DNA of 64,000 nt from Buddleja alternifolia (taxonomy: Eukaryota; Streptophyta; Magnoliopsida; Lamiales; Scrophulariaceae): NCBI GenBank assembly GCA_019426215.1, contig CM033399.1:37519022-37583021 (forward strand). The letters are read 5' to 3'. The position numbers and the translations under genes are program-made. Shown one piece after another: positions 10,714 to 21,548 of this stretch (position 1 is its first letter; each line of letters starts with the position of its first letter). Under the pieces are notes generated by a model that was given only the letters and a program-made list of their open reading frames with translations, searched no databases and was not told the DNA's origin.

Positions 10714-13700
10714 TTATGACCCCTGAAGCTCCAATTGTGCAGATAACCAGCGACAAACTTCATCCATCTCTTCAGGAATAGTATAATGCCCAAGCCTACA
10801 TATGAGCAGAAAAAACGAAAGTTAAATGGGATTTGATTATTCAATCAGTGTTACATGATACAAGGCAATCAAAGTTTGATTGTTTCAATACCCATTATAC
10901 GATCTAAACGAAAGATTTGAAAATCCAGCTGAATTCAGGATACGTGCAGACTTTTCTCCATGTTTATAAGCCACCACATCATCCCCTGAAACACAAATAT
11001 CCCATAAATTCTTTTCAACTGATAATACATTATCATGACAAAAAATCGGACGCCTTAAGGTTGAAAAATCTTGAATACACATAAATATACATTACCAGAG
11101 CCATGGCAGAGCAAAATGGGCAAAGATGCCGCACGCCTTACAATCTCATTTGATCCCTCCATTTGGTTCTTAAGTGTCCTAGAAAACAATCTAATTATAA
11201 ATAAACACGATATCAGAAGGGCATATTGATTACTGCATAAGTGTGAGGAGTGCATAAAAATATTAAAAATGAAATCATACCTGGAACATGGAAGCCAGCC
11301 ACTCAGACCGACGACAGAACTGAGGTTCACTTGGTAAGGGTTTCTGTTTCCGTATTGACCGAAGATGTGGCACGTGGCTGAGTAAAGAGCAGTTGCAGCC
11401 CCCATACTGAATCCTCCAACACCCAGTTTGACTGTCGACACATAATAACATAATAATAAGTATCAATAAACAACTATAAATTGCAGCATGTAATATCAGT
11501 CAAAATCGCATCATAAGGTCTCCACTTTTATGGGATCTCATGTTCAAGCATTTCCAAATGATGGAAGGGAGATTGCTTTTAATCAGTTCGATAATGAAAA
11601 ATAACAAATGTTCTGGTGGACAGTCGGAACCCATAAATATTATGGAGTTTAATGCACACAGAACATAATTCAACAAACTAAATTTGAGCAAATGAAGTTC
11701 TTCTCAAGAACTCGTGTCCTTTCATACTAAGATTTTGAAAGCTAGCTCTCTTCATTCGTCAAATATCAGTTCATATATTGGTAATTCCTTGTGGTTTTTC
11801 AACATAAGTCAAAGAAAAGTCAAGATTGAAACTTTTCATTTGCAGATAATATGCAATCAAAATACAGACAAGCAAAAGGATCTCGTCCTTCCTCCAGAGC
11901 ATAAATTTGTGTGTGTGTGTGTGTATGTTTTTCCATCTCTTACTGAAAATCATACAAAAAGTTCTTATACAAGCATTTCTTTCGAATATAAAATTGTGCA
12001 AAGCGCTGAAGAAGGAACCTACTATCAGCAGGCTCTGTAGACAAGAGATTTGCAACATGTGCTGCTGATGCATCCAATCCTTCTATATCATCAGGTGCAT
12101 CCTCTGAAATGTCTTGTGCATCAAACCCTGAAATATTATTGGAGTAAGTTCCATACCGCATCGTGATATATCAGGTGAAAAAGAAAATCAAATTAACATT
12201 AACAAGTGGAAATCCATCATCTGTGGTTAAGTGTTGAATATATGCTTATTGAGATCAGTTAGGTTGCGTTCGGATGGAAGGATTGGATTTGAGGAAATTA
12301 TTTGTAGCTAAAGATTTGTAATGATTCGAATACTGGGCGGAATTCAAAACCATCATAATGCTTGAAGAAATAACTTGAACATAGAAATAACCAAACAAGT
12401 TGAATACATTTGTATGGATTTGAAATCCTTAGCTCTGCAAAAAAAAAAAATAAAAAAAAATCCTTGAATTCAACGCAACCTTAGGGCATAGAAAAGTATC
12501 TTACAAGCAGTGGAAGGAAATCCACCAAATAGAGACACCGGACGAGTAGGAGCAGTTGGGCAAATCCACTTCACCTGCACGATGAATAGTTCAAAATTAT
12601 ATTTCAAAGTTATTAACCATATACAATACAGCATTGTTGACATTTTTCTAACTACATAAGAAGATCTAGTATAACGTGTTGTATCATGTATAGATAATCT
12701 ATATTTGAGAACTATGAGACGGCTCAAAGATTGTAGTAGAACTTACATTTGGAAGGGGAAGGCTTTCCAAGAGCTGAGACCAGCTGCAGGAGTACGATAC
12801 AATTAAAATCACTCTTTAATGAAAATAATTCTAAAATGTAAGACATTGCATGGAACCCTCTATTGAATCTCAAGTAAGAAATTTACATAAAAACTCTGCC
12901 AATCCTTGACACCCTATTTGGTACAAGGATTTTGAAGAGAAAAAAGGAAAAGAAAATGCTAGGACAACAAATTGCTGTGTTCGGTAGCCACGGAAAAAAC
13001 TATGGAAATGAAAACTTAAGAAAAATAGCAAATAATGAGTAATACTCAGTTTCCTCACAAAAAGATGAGGAAAACTAGAGAGAGGCACGAGGAAATGAAC
13101 TATTAACATCTCGAGCTCTAACACAACCATCACCTCCCTCCCCCATTTTTCGTCATATTTTTGTTAGTTAATGTAATAAGATTGAGATTTTGTATTTCTT
13201 TGATTTTAATTTCCTTTGATCGAGCAGTTTACTTTCTCACCAAAATCCTAGAACCAAATCGATTGTGAAATTAAACATATTAGAAGTATTTTAAGACTAT
13301 TAGGCTCGAATATACGAAGTACATACAACCACACCTAAAACCATGTGATGGAGGTTAGACATAAGAATGAAACAAGTTAATAAACTAACAAATTAACAAG
13401 AATTAAGATCTTTAATTTTCAAATCAAAATACAACATAGAAGCAAATAAAAACACCAAACCCTGTCAAATACATAGTTTTGGGACCACATTTGTGAGAAG
13501 AGACTACTGAATATGATGGTCCTAACAAACATAGTTAAATTAAAGAAATCAAAAATGCATATGCCTCAGCCTAATCCTAATTCTTAATGACAATCAAGTA
13601 CTTGCAACATGTAATTTAATCAAAGTCAGAAAAACACATGTAATGCATCATGTGTAAAAGGGAAAAACATGACTAATGAGAAGTGGTCCCCTGTTCTACA

Positions 13701-14307
13701 TCTTCCACATTAGTTATAGACTGGAGGCCACACCCTCATTGATATAAATCATTATCACATTGAGAATGCAAGGACAAGAACAATATAGTATTCAATGCAT
13801 CCAACCATTTGTTTTCTCATGTAATCGATCGTAATGAGAATATTCTTGAACACAACAAGGACGAAAAACTTGCATTCTTTACATATTATAATCAAATTAG
13901 TCCACCATTTGGATGTAACTTGTAAGGTACTCAAAAACAAGATGAAATTAACCAAGTTCTTGCAACTAATATTCCTTTTGACAATAACCACATCCAAGAA
14001 ACTACAAGCAATCAATACTAATATGACTTTTGCTCACTTAATCAAGAACCTTCATATTATAGGACTAAAAAGCGATTATTATACCTCGACCCCTTATCAC
14101 CGAGGCCGTGTAGCCAAACTATCGTTGCCTGATGCCTCCCTTTCGGCCTGACAACGTATGTCCTTCCGAACTCAAATGCCGTTCTAGCGGCGTTGCTACC
14201 TTAAACATTTTAAGAGACAAGGGTTCAACATACAATTCCTCAAAAAGTAATTATAACCAAAGGAGGAAAGTAATTAACTGACCTCCAGCAGAGTTACTGA
14301 AGCTCAT
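10714..14307 (-). CDS. Acyl-protein thioesterase / carboxylesterase (alpha/beta hydrolase)
   Basis: Nine exons on the minus strand: 14283-14307, 14085-14199, 12747-12783, 12505-12574, 12023-12127, 11281-11431, 11096-11178, 10892-10985, 10714-10795. They join in frame to a 253-residue protein, a normal length for plant acyl-protein thioesterase-like or SOBER1-like serine hydrolases. Visible motifs: TIVWLHGLGDKGS (oxyanion region, about 34-46), nucleophile elbow GGFSMGAA with Ser126, GSGDDVV with Asp198, and NGLGHYTIPEEM with His230, giving a complete Ser-Asp-His triad. These enzymes remove acyl groups from cysteines of proteins or hydrolyse small esters and lysophospholipids, usually in the cytosol. 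No signal peptide is seen. The start MSFSNSAGG is the only ATG compatible with the splice phase. The 1.3-kb intron 2 carries repeats. Confidence 0.93.
12262..12480. mobile_element. PIF/Harbinger-type MITE in a thioesterase intron
   Basis: Terminal inverted repeats GGTTGCGTT and AACGCAACC are flanked by the duplication TTA (12259-12261 and 12481-12483). The interior shows further complementarity. It lies in the intron between exons 4 and 5, with its end only about 24 bases from the exon 4 donor, yet both splice sites remain intact. Confidence 0.85.
12905..13262. mobile_element. Probable inverted-repeat MITE in thioesterase intron 2
   Basis: CTATTTGGTACAAGGATTTT on the left is mirrored by AAAATCCTAGAACCAAATCG on the right. 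The exact edges and a target duplication could not be settled. Confidence 0.4.
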
Positions 14308-15000
14308 AGCTTGAGATTCAATTTAACACAAAATGCAGAAGAATTTCTATTCAAATTATCTAAAAATGAGCTCCTGCAATGAATAGATATCATATTGGTA
14401 ATTCCATATATATAAGGTGAGAAATGGAATAACAAAGATACAATAAACGTGTTGCATTCACCAGTAAGAAAACTACTATTGAAAAGCTGAAATCAAAAAG
14501 AAAAGGGAACCCATGAAAATGAAACACAAATAAATGACAAAAAATTAGAAAGAACAAAAAAAAGTTTGAATCTTTATGACAGCAGAGAACCCACATAAGA
14601 GATCAATCAATAAACACAAATTTACAATGCACATTCAGAGAATCAATTCCAGCGGAAAAATCAAAAAAGAGCTGCACATTACAACCGTTCAATCCAAGAA
14701 TATTTTGATGGAAACAATAAATATATATATATTTATGCATATTCACACACAAAAATAGGATCTTTTCACACATGAAAATGTCCAAAAATAACAATCAAAA
14801 CTTCAAAAAGATTATTCGACGAAAGAAGAAACACATCTGATTGAAAATTAGAAATAAATACCGTGAAATTGAATTCAGTGGGTGTGAAAGATAGGTGGGG
14901 TTTAAGGAGATTTTGAGTGTAATGTGTATCTACCTAGAGCGTTGGGGTTCTAGAGCTAAAAAGTGCGATGGCTTTTTCGCTTCCACTTACTTATGTCTGT
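14308..15000 (-). promoter_or_regulatory. 5' leader and promoter region of the thioesterase gene
   Basis: AT-rich sequence upstream of the start codon. A leader intron is possible because pyrimidine-rich AG acceptors lie just before the ATG on the minus strand, but I could not fix its edges. No clear TATA box was identified. Confidence 0.3.
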
Positions 15001-15010
15001 CTACACCGGG

Positions 15011-15174
15011 GTGATGCTTCGGGACTCCCGGTTGTCCAACTCTCGAGTGATATTCACTATATAAAAAATATATGTGCGGGACTTCCAGCATAACATGTAT
15101 ATATATGATTAATATATGTATGGTGTAGATCAACTCGAGAATTGGACTTTCTAGAGCTCCCAAGTTCATCTCCA
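15011..15174. repeat. Inverted-repeat MITE, family A copy 1
   Basis: The left arm (GGTGATGCTTCGGGACTCCC, then GTCCAACTCTCGAGTGATAT) pairs imperfectly with the right arm (ATCAACTCGAGAATTGGACT to TCCCAAGTTCATC). It resembles the elements at 16.85 kb and 18.42 kb. Confidence 0.55.
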
Positions 15175-15854
15175 TTGTACTTTTAAAAATATTTAATTTT
15201 TTATATATTAAAAAGTTCATGAAATATTTTCTAATATTTCGATATTCATTTCTTGAAATAATCAATATTTTAAGTTTTACGCTGATATTGTTAATGTGTA
15301 ACGTTTGTGAACTAAACTATCGTTGATTTCTTAAGTTAAGAATTTGGTTGGAATGTCTTGTAAATAATTTCCTAGGTTTTTCAAATTGATAAATCGTATC
15401 AATTACTATTTAGATTAAGTTTTGATTTATGTGATGTGAAGTGAATTACTATTTATTTAGTTATTACAAGTCAACGTTTTTACTATTCATCTAAAATCAT
15501 TTATTATTTCAGCTAAAAAATCATCACTACACAATTATCTATCTGAAATTAGAGTTAAAAGGTTGGGGTTTTGCTATTGAAAATTTGACGCAGAATGAAC
15601 TTTCTGAATTGAAAAGTATTTTCATGAATTTTCATAAAAATAATTTATTTTAATAGTTTTTTGTCACTCCTCCTAGAATTTAGATTTTATATTTTCTTGT
15701 GTTTTAGGACTACTAAAAGACTTATCAAAACCTAAAAAAAATGAAAAAGATTATAGGCTAAAAGGACTTGTTTAATTATAATTATCATTAATGGGAGTCA
15801 TAATCTGTTTTTCTTTTTGGTCATCATTGTGTCGCACCATTTTGGCCTTAATTC

Positions 15855-16003
15855 GGAAAAATCTATGGTGCACTCGGTCCATTGAAGCCGATGTCATCAT
15901 TACCATACATTTGTGTTGGGATATGTGATTTTTATCATTCCAACATAAATGTGTGGTAATGATGCACCGACTCCAATAGTCCGAGTGTACCATAGAATTA
16001 CCC
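15855..16003. mobile_element. Long-hairpin Mutator-type MITE
   Basis: Two arms of about 57 bases (TCTATGGTGCACTCGG... and ...CCGAGTGTACCATAGA) are complementary with few mismatches around a short AT-rich loop near 15925-15935. Flanking 9-mers CCTTAATTC (15846-15854 and 16004-16012) are identical, and the ends are GGAAAAATCTATGG / CCATAGAATTACCC. A transcript would fold into one long stem. Sequence 15175-15840 holds no other feature I recognise. Confidence 0.8.
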
Positions 16004-16844
16004 CCTTAATTCGTGTGCTTCACAACTCAAAAGTTAATTGTGATCTCATTTTGTTATGATTACGCTCTTGTGCAATATTGGATGACATGTTTTGTCTTTT
16101 TTGAGGATTGACTCTTAGGTTTGGAAAAATCAATTTTTTGTTTAATACACAATCATAAAATACTTTATTATACAGTCATATAACATTTCATTTTTTTTTT
16201 TGGAATTTCAAAATTCATTAAGATAAAGGGGGAAAACTGTACAATAAGCGCACAACATTTCACATGCTATAGTCAAATATGTTACACAAGAATAATTAAG
16301 TAATTGTGATGTGGAATGTGTGTGTGTATATATATAATGAAATTTCTGTTTTCGCATAACAACCGTTCAACTGTTTATATACCACACATTTAGCATTGTT
16401 GTGATGTCTTAAAGTAATAGGCCCAAATTTCGTTGAAGGCCCACGATTAAAAGGTTTGTTCTTCAAAGGATGATCGTACTTTTGATATTCATTATATGTT
16501 GTACATTTTCATTAATAGTAAAATAATTTTATGATAGTTCAAATTCAACGGTCTTAGTGTTATACCTCTCACACAGTAAGGTGTGTTGACCACACATAGT
16601 TGTATGAAAGAGATAAACACAAATTACACTCTCAAACCATTGAAGTCGATCTGACATCTCCAAAATGCGAATATTGGACAAGACATAAAAAGATTGGCAT
16701 TATGACATATGATGAAGTCCTCGAATTCTCAAACTAGAAAAAACTTAAATAAATAAAAATTCCACTTGTAAAGATGTTTTTCTTTTTGACTCTTGAAATT
16801 TTATACACTCTTGAATTATTATTTTCTTGATCCTTTTGATGGAT

Positions 16845-17000
16845 TATACTTGGTAGGTCCCGGGACTTTAAATTTTGGATTGATTTTCACCACACATATA
16901 AGTGTACATACATGGGTTTTATATGAACAAATATATAGAAAAAATTTGAGATCATTTAGGACTTGAGGTCCTGACTCTCGAGATCTAAAAATTATCCCTT
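16845..17000. repeat. Inverted-repeat MITE, family A copy 2 (divergent)
   Basis: GGATTATACTTGGTAGGTCC on the left and GGTCCTGACTCTCGAGATCT to AATTATCCC on the right are partly complementary and match the family A consensus. Edges are approximate. 16010-16840 holds AT-rich sequence and a T-run at 16190 that may be the tail of a tiny LINE fragment. Confidence 0.4.
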
Positions 17001-17370
17001 CTTGACTAGCATCTAAAATAAACATATTCCATAATGAACAAGAAATTTCAAGAGGCCCAAATATTGTCCTTTCGCTTGATTAAGAGCTAAAAAAGGAAAA
17101 TATTCTTCATTTAATCAAACCTTTGTGAATACATAATTCATCAATTAAAACTTTCAACTCTTGTCTACCCCACTCTTCATTAGTGCAGAATCTTAATCTT
17201 TAACAGAACTTATTGTTGTTGTAATAATTAAAAATGTACTTAAGCAATATAACTTAACTATTTATGAGGTGAAATGTACTCTTGCCGAAACTTAAATTCC
17301 TTTTGACTTCTAATATCTTTGTTTTCAAATAAGTTTTCAAGAATGAATCTGGGGTATTTTAGGTGACTTG

Positions 17371-17911
17371 AATAGGAGTGTCATTGGATCGGTTCGGTTC
17401 GGTTTCCTGAAAAAATTGAACGAAAAAATTGAAATTTCGACTGAAAAGCGAACCGAAAAAGTTCATTTTGGTTTTCGGTCGAACCGAATTTTGGGAAAAA
17501 AATAGTCAAACTTGAATTTTGACTTTCGCCTTTTTTCGTGTAAGGTTCAAAAAGATTAATATGAATTATAAAGTGGTTGAAACAACTAATCGGTTATAGG
17601 AGCATACAATTCAAATGAGTTTTCTTAAACTTAAAAATAAAATAAAAAACTAGATAAAATTGATTGGATTTTAATTATGGTTAATTTAATTCATTTTCCT
17701 TTCTTTTTATATAAGTTGTCATTAGGAATTACACTTTTTATAGTTTTGGGTCTATTATCTACTATTAACCGAATCTCAAAATCGAATCCAAATTGAAAAC
17801 TGATTTTTTGTCAAAAAAAATAAAATAAATGAAATTGAACGAAAACTTTCGATTGGGACCGAAATTTCGGTTTTAATTGATTCGGACGATTTAGCCAATC
17901 CATGGACACTC
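17371..17911. mobile_element. hAT-like inverted-repeat element
   Basis: The left end AGGAGTGTCATTGGATCGG is mirrored by the right end CCAATCCATGGACACTCCC. Subterminal CGGTTCGGTTCGG and CCGAAATTTCGG words add to the symmetry. No coding sequence is present and no clean target duplication was found. Confidence 0.5.
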
Positions 17912-18029
17912 CCAGACTTGGATATCTTCTTGGCTTCTCATTTCTAATCCTTTGTAGTTCGACCAATTTATTTTTATGCTTGTTTCATTTTTAATTCGAC
18001 TCTGCAAAAGTTTTTAATCTTTATTTAAA

Positions 18030-18341
18030 GGGGTAATGACATTTTCCCATCCAAATTATTCGAGTTTTTGCACTTTTGTAAATAAATTATTATTTTTTTT
18101 GCACTTTTTTATCTGAACTAAACGGGTTTTGCATTATTTTATCTAAACTTGTTTATTTTTTACACTTTCTTATATGAACTACATGAATTTTTACAAAATT
18201 TTATATTTTTAGCATTTTTCAGTCAAATTTTACTTAAGTTTTTAGCCCTATAAAGTTCGGATAAAAAAATGTAAAAGAAAAAAATTTGTTTACAAAAGTG
18301 CAAAAACTCGAATAATTTGCATGGAAAAATTCCATTACCCC
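18030..18341. mobile_element. Mutator-type MITE with 55-bp inverted repeats
   Basis: GGGGTAATG begins the left arm and CATTACCCC ends the right arm. The arms share AAATTATTCGAGTTTTTGCA in inverted orientation over about 55 bases. The flanking 9-mers TTATTTAAA (18021-18029) and TTATTTAGA (18342-18350) agree at 8 of 9 positions. Confidence 0.8.
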
Positions 18342-18420
18342 TTATTTAGATGATTATTAGCATGTAATTAATCTTTTTTTTTCATTATTATTATTGTATA
18401 CTATTATCAATAGCCTGAAA

Positions 18421-18576
18421 GGGTAATACTTGGTGGGTACCAGGAGTCCAACTCTCAGTGAATATCTACCACACGGTGTTAAAACATGTATAGGGTCCAT
18501 CAATATATATGTATATATATATATTATTATGTTTTAACACTTTGTGTGGCTTCGATACCCACCAAGTATCATCCCC
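18421..18576. repeat. Inverted-repeat MITE, family A copy 3
   Basis: GGGTAATACTTGGTGGGTAC pairs with TACCCACCAAGTATCATCCC, and GTGTTAAAACAT with ATGTTTTAACAC, around a (TA)n centre. No target duplication is obvious. 18577-19020 shows no other feature. Confidence 0.65.
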
Positions 18577-19022
18577 TGGAATTAGTCAACTTAAATATGA
18601 ACCTATAAACCTACGACTAATATTATATGCTTAAAAGGACTTCTAGGGGTTAGAGTTCACGTGAATGAATCAAAATATTCTCCATTTTGATATAAAGTAC
18701 CAAGTGGTCTCTCCAATAATCATTTATTCAAACTCTTTATCGCGGAAAAGGACTCACGTTATTGAATTGAGTCGATGAAAATTGAAATACGTCTTTTGAC
18801 TTTTGAGTAAGAATAATTTTCATAAAAAGAATCAGCTCTTAATTTCATCCATACCAATAGTCTCTTGCGTGAAAAATAATAATATGAATGTTGAGATTTA
18901 AAATACGAGTTCACTCAAACGTTGATGTATAGAAATCACACTAGTTGGTAAATGATAACGCACACTCGGTACATGTGATAAAAGATAAAATTTGGTAAAA
19001 AATCTAAAAATAAACTTTTCTA

Positions 19023-19138
19023 TATTCAGTGTTATAAATTATGTGATTGTTTTTGTATTACCAAAACTATTCAGGTGTTATATTCAGTGTTATAAATTAT
19101 GTGATTGTTTTTGTATTACCAAAACTATTCAGGTGTTG
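19023..19138. repeat. Perfect 58-bp tandem duplication
   Basis: Two adjacent copies starting TATTCAGTGTTATAAATTAT differ only at the last base of the unit. The surrounding sequence is AT-rich intergenic DNA. Confidence 0.9.
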
Positions 19139-19439
19139 TTATGTCAATTACATGATGCATTACACCTAATTAATAAAATTAAATTATTATGACTTCACTA
19201 AAGCCGCTGACAATCCAAAGCAATTTCTATAAGTTTCAATTTTTAAATAATATAGAATATAAATTTTATCACATAAATAATTATGAAACATATCACATAC
19301 TCTTTAACAGCCCAATAAACCAAAAAAAAAAAAATGCTCTGGCCCGTGGTATGAAATCGGAGCCGGTCATACCCCAAGTTTTTTATTCACCAAAATAAAA
19401 TAAATAATAAATAATCAAAAGAAAAATTGGTACAACACA

Positions 19440-19640
19440 TGTTGGCTCATTTGGTAAGTTAAACCACTTTCTGTCATAAGGTTGTGGGTTGGACTCCCTT
19501 TGCCCGTGTAAGGACAGTGTGAGTGATCAATTTATAAGTACCTAATTAAAAATGGCATTTGGTCCCGAAGACATAATTTGGCGCTTTTGTAGACGCAATC
19601 ATTTCACCGTCGACCTGTCGCCTAGGATAGTGGTTTGCCC
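19440..19640 (+). mobile_element. tRNA-derived SINE-like element
   Basis: A box-like GTTGGCTCATTTGGTAAG and B box-like GTGGGTTGGACTCCC are about 45 bases apart. A tRNA-unrelated body containing GTCGACCTGTCGCCTAGG follows. Plant SINE families have this layout. The 3' tail is ill-defined. Confidence 0.5.
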
Positions 19641-19894
19641 TGCCAAAAGTATAATAATAAATAAAATTGTGTCTCTGTCAACTACAATTTTCGCCCAATG
19701 TTGAGCGGTTGATTTTAGAGAGTTGATATCAAAGCAAGGTCATCGTGGTGAAAAGGAAAGCAATTGATGTTAACATTTTCAATAAAAATAAATTTTATAA
19801 TAAGAACCACTTATTAGTTTCATGCAAAATGGATGCAAACAGTCTTCTTCCTGTGAGTAATCAGATGTAACTATTAACGTAGTTACGTATATTA

Positions 19895-20185
19895 CAGATA
19901 ATTTTTTTTAAAAAAATTCTAGATGAAGACCTAATAAATTCGGAACGGTAGTTTTTTTTAATCATAGGTACGTATATTACAAATAATTTTTTTTAAAAAA
20001 ACTTCTAGACGAAGACCTAATAAATTCGGAACGGCAGTATTTTTTTAATCATAGGTAACATAAACCCTTCACGACTCAAACTAAAAAGAGAAAAATCACA
20101 ATTTATGACAGTGTGAAATTGAACCCAATATCTCCCACATGAAACTATAAGCTGATACCACGTGCAAATAAGCCTCGGGTATATT
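19895..20185 (-). repeat. SINE-like repeat, second copy, with internal tandem duplication
   Basis: An 83-base unit (ACGTATATTACA ... AATTCGGAACGG ... AATCATAGGT) occurs twice in tandem (about 19886-20053). GAAATTGAACCCAATATCTC to GCCTCGGGTATATT follows. The same modules flank the element at 1269-2188. Confidence 0.5.
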
Positions 20186-20263
20186 AGTATTAGATATAAA
20201 TTCGATCACATTATCATGAAGACAAATCACAAATGATCACACACTCCTCACGACCACAACAAA

Positions 20264-21548
20264 TCAATACACATTAATGTCCATGATCTTCTTCATGATC
20301 AACCCGGCCTTCTCACGGGCCCGGCCCGATCCCCTGATGGAAACATCCGCCAGCACCGACGAAAACTCCGGCAACCCCACAGCCTCCGTTAGGCACCCTT
20401 CACTCTCATCAAACAACCTCAGAAGAACCTCACATGCCCCCTCCTTACTCAGCATGCATCCTCTCTTCAATATCCCCACCATTCGGGCCACGACCCGATC
20501 CGTTTTCTTCAGCTCGCTCAGCCCTTCTTCGAACCGGGCCAGAAGCCCGATTATCGCAAGGGAAGTCCCGGAGAGATCCTGACCGTCAGCACTCTCCGCC
20601 ACCGCGATCAGCACCGGCACCGCCCCCGCCCTGACGGCCAACGTGCAGTTTCCGTGGAACTGCACGAGCTCCGATAGGGAGCTGAGGAGGTGGTGGGCTG
20701 CCGGAGTTCGGGCCGCCGAGATTGCCTTCACTAGAACCTGGTGTAGGATTTATTACAGCCCACGTATCAAATTTTATTAGTCTTATTTATTACGGGGAAT
20801 TACAGACAGACCCTTACTTATTGTGTATTATCAAAAGACTTCCTCACTTATACAAAATTACCAATACCTTCCCTTAAGTTTTTTTTTTAAAGGTTTATAG
20901 AGGTAAAATTGTAAAAATTTAGAAAGACATATATGGGGTGAAATTGTAAGAATATTTTAACATGAGAGAGACTTTATGTAATTTCTAGAAAGTGACGGGG
21001 GTTTGGTAATTACACAATAAGTGAGGGGACTTTGTGTCATTTTTTCTATTTATTAAAATTACGTGTGAAAATCACGAAGTTCAGGATTTACGAGAATCAT
21101 CTAACTATATGAAATTAACTTACACCTGGATGGTGCCCGCGACGCCAAATTTGGCTTTGTTTTTGTCGTGCATGGCTAAACTGCAAAGCAAGGAGGCGGC
21201 GAGCTTGCTGGCGTCTGCGTTTGGTGAAAGGATTAAAGCGGTGAGGTGCGAAATGGTGTCGTTTTGGGCGAGAGTATGTTTCAAGTTGGGATTGAGAGAG
21301 AGGTTGAAGAGTACGGAGAGTGCAAGGGTTTGGATAGTTTTAGGGGATGGGGGCTTGGAGAGGGCGAGGAGGGAAGAAACGGCGTCGTTTGTTTGCGCGA
21401 CGAGGTTTCGGTTTGGCGGGCTGACTTTTGTGATGGAGACGAGGGTTTGGAGAGCTTTTAGTTGATCTTCTTCATTGGAGGAGGTTGATGAAGATTGAGA
21501 TTCTTTGAGGCATTGGATTATGGTTTCACGAATTCTAGTACTTGCCAT
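20264..21548 (-). CDS. Armadillo-repeat protein (U-box-less PUB-like)
   Basis: Two exons, 21126-21548 and 20264-20737, give 298 residues. The protein is a helical ARM-repeat array: LKALQTLVSITKVSPPNRNL, LALSVLFNLSLNPNLKHTLA and ASLLCSLAMHDKNKAKFGVAG in exon 1, then AVPVLIAVAES, LAIIGLLARFEEGL and KEGACEVLLRLF in exon 2. It resembles the C-terminal ARM half of plant U-box E3 ligases (PUB45/PUB4 type), but no U-box is encoded. Such short ARM proteins are usually annotated only as ARM-repeat superfamily. The exact role is unknown; protein-protein binding is the safe inference. Exon 2 is GC-rich compared with its surroundings. The 388-bp intron is mostly filled by an inserted MITE. Confidence 0.88.
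20793..21046. mobile_element. Mutator-type MITE inside the ARM-gene intron
   Basis: The arms CCCTTACTTATTGTGTATTA and TAATTACACAATAAGTGAGG are inverted, the ends are CGGGGAATTACAG and GTGTCATTTTTTC, and the 9-bp target duplication TATTTATTA (20784-20792 and 21047-21055) is perfect. Removing it leaves an intron of about 125 bp, which would be ordinary for a plant. Confidence 0.85.

Noticed and set aside
15855..16003. A conserved microRNA gene
   Set aside because: I recognise no known miRNA sequence in the stem, and the flanking target duplication shows that it is a MITE. A new small-RNA locus remains possible and is listed as a finding.
16184..16235. 3' tail of a very short LINE insertion (T-run followed by GGAATTTCAAAATTC)
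   Set aside because: Too short to assign, and no target duplication was found.
20277..20634. Plus-strand open frames over ARM-gene exon 2
   Set aside because: They are shadows of a GC-rich exon whose minus-strand product has clear ARM repeats and correct splice phase.
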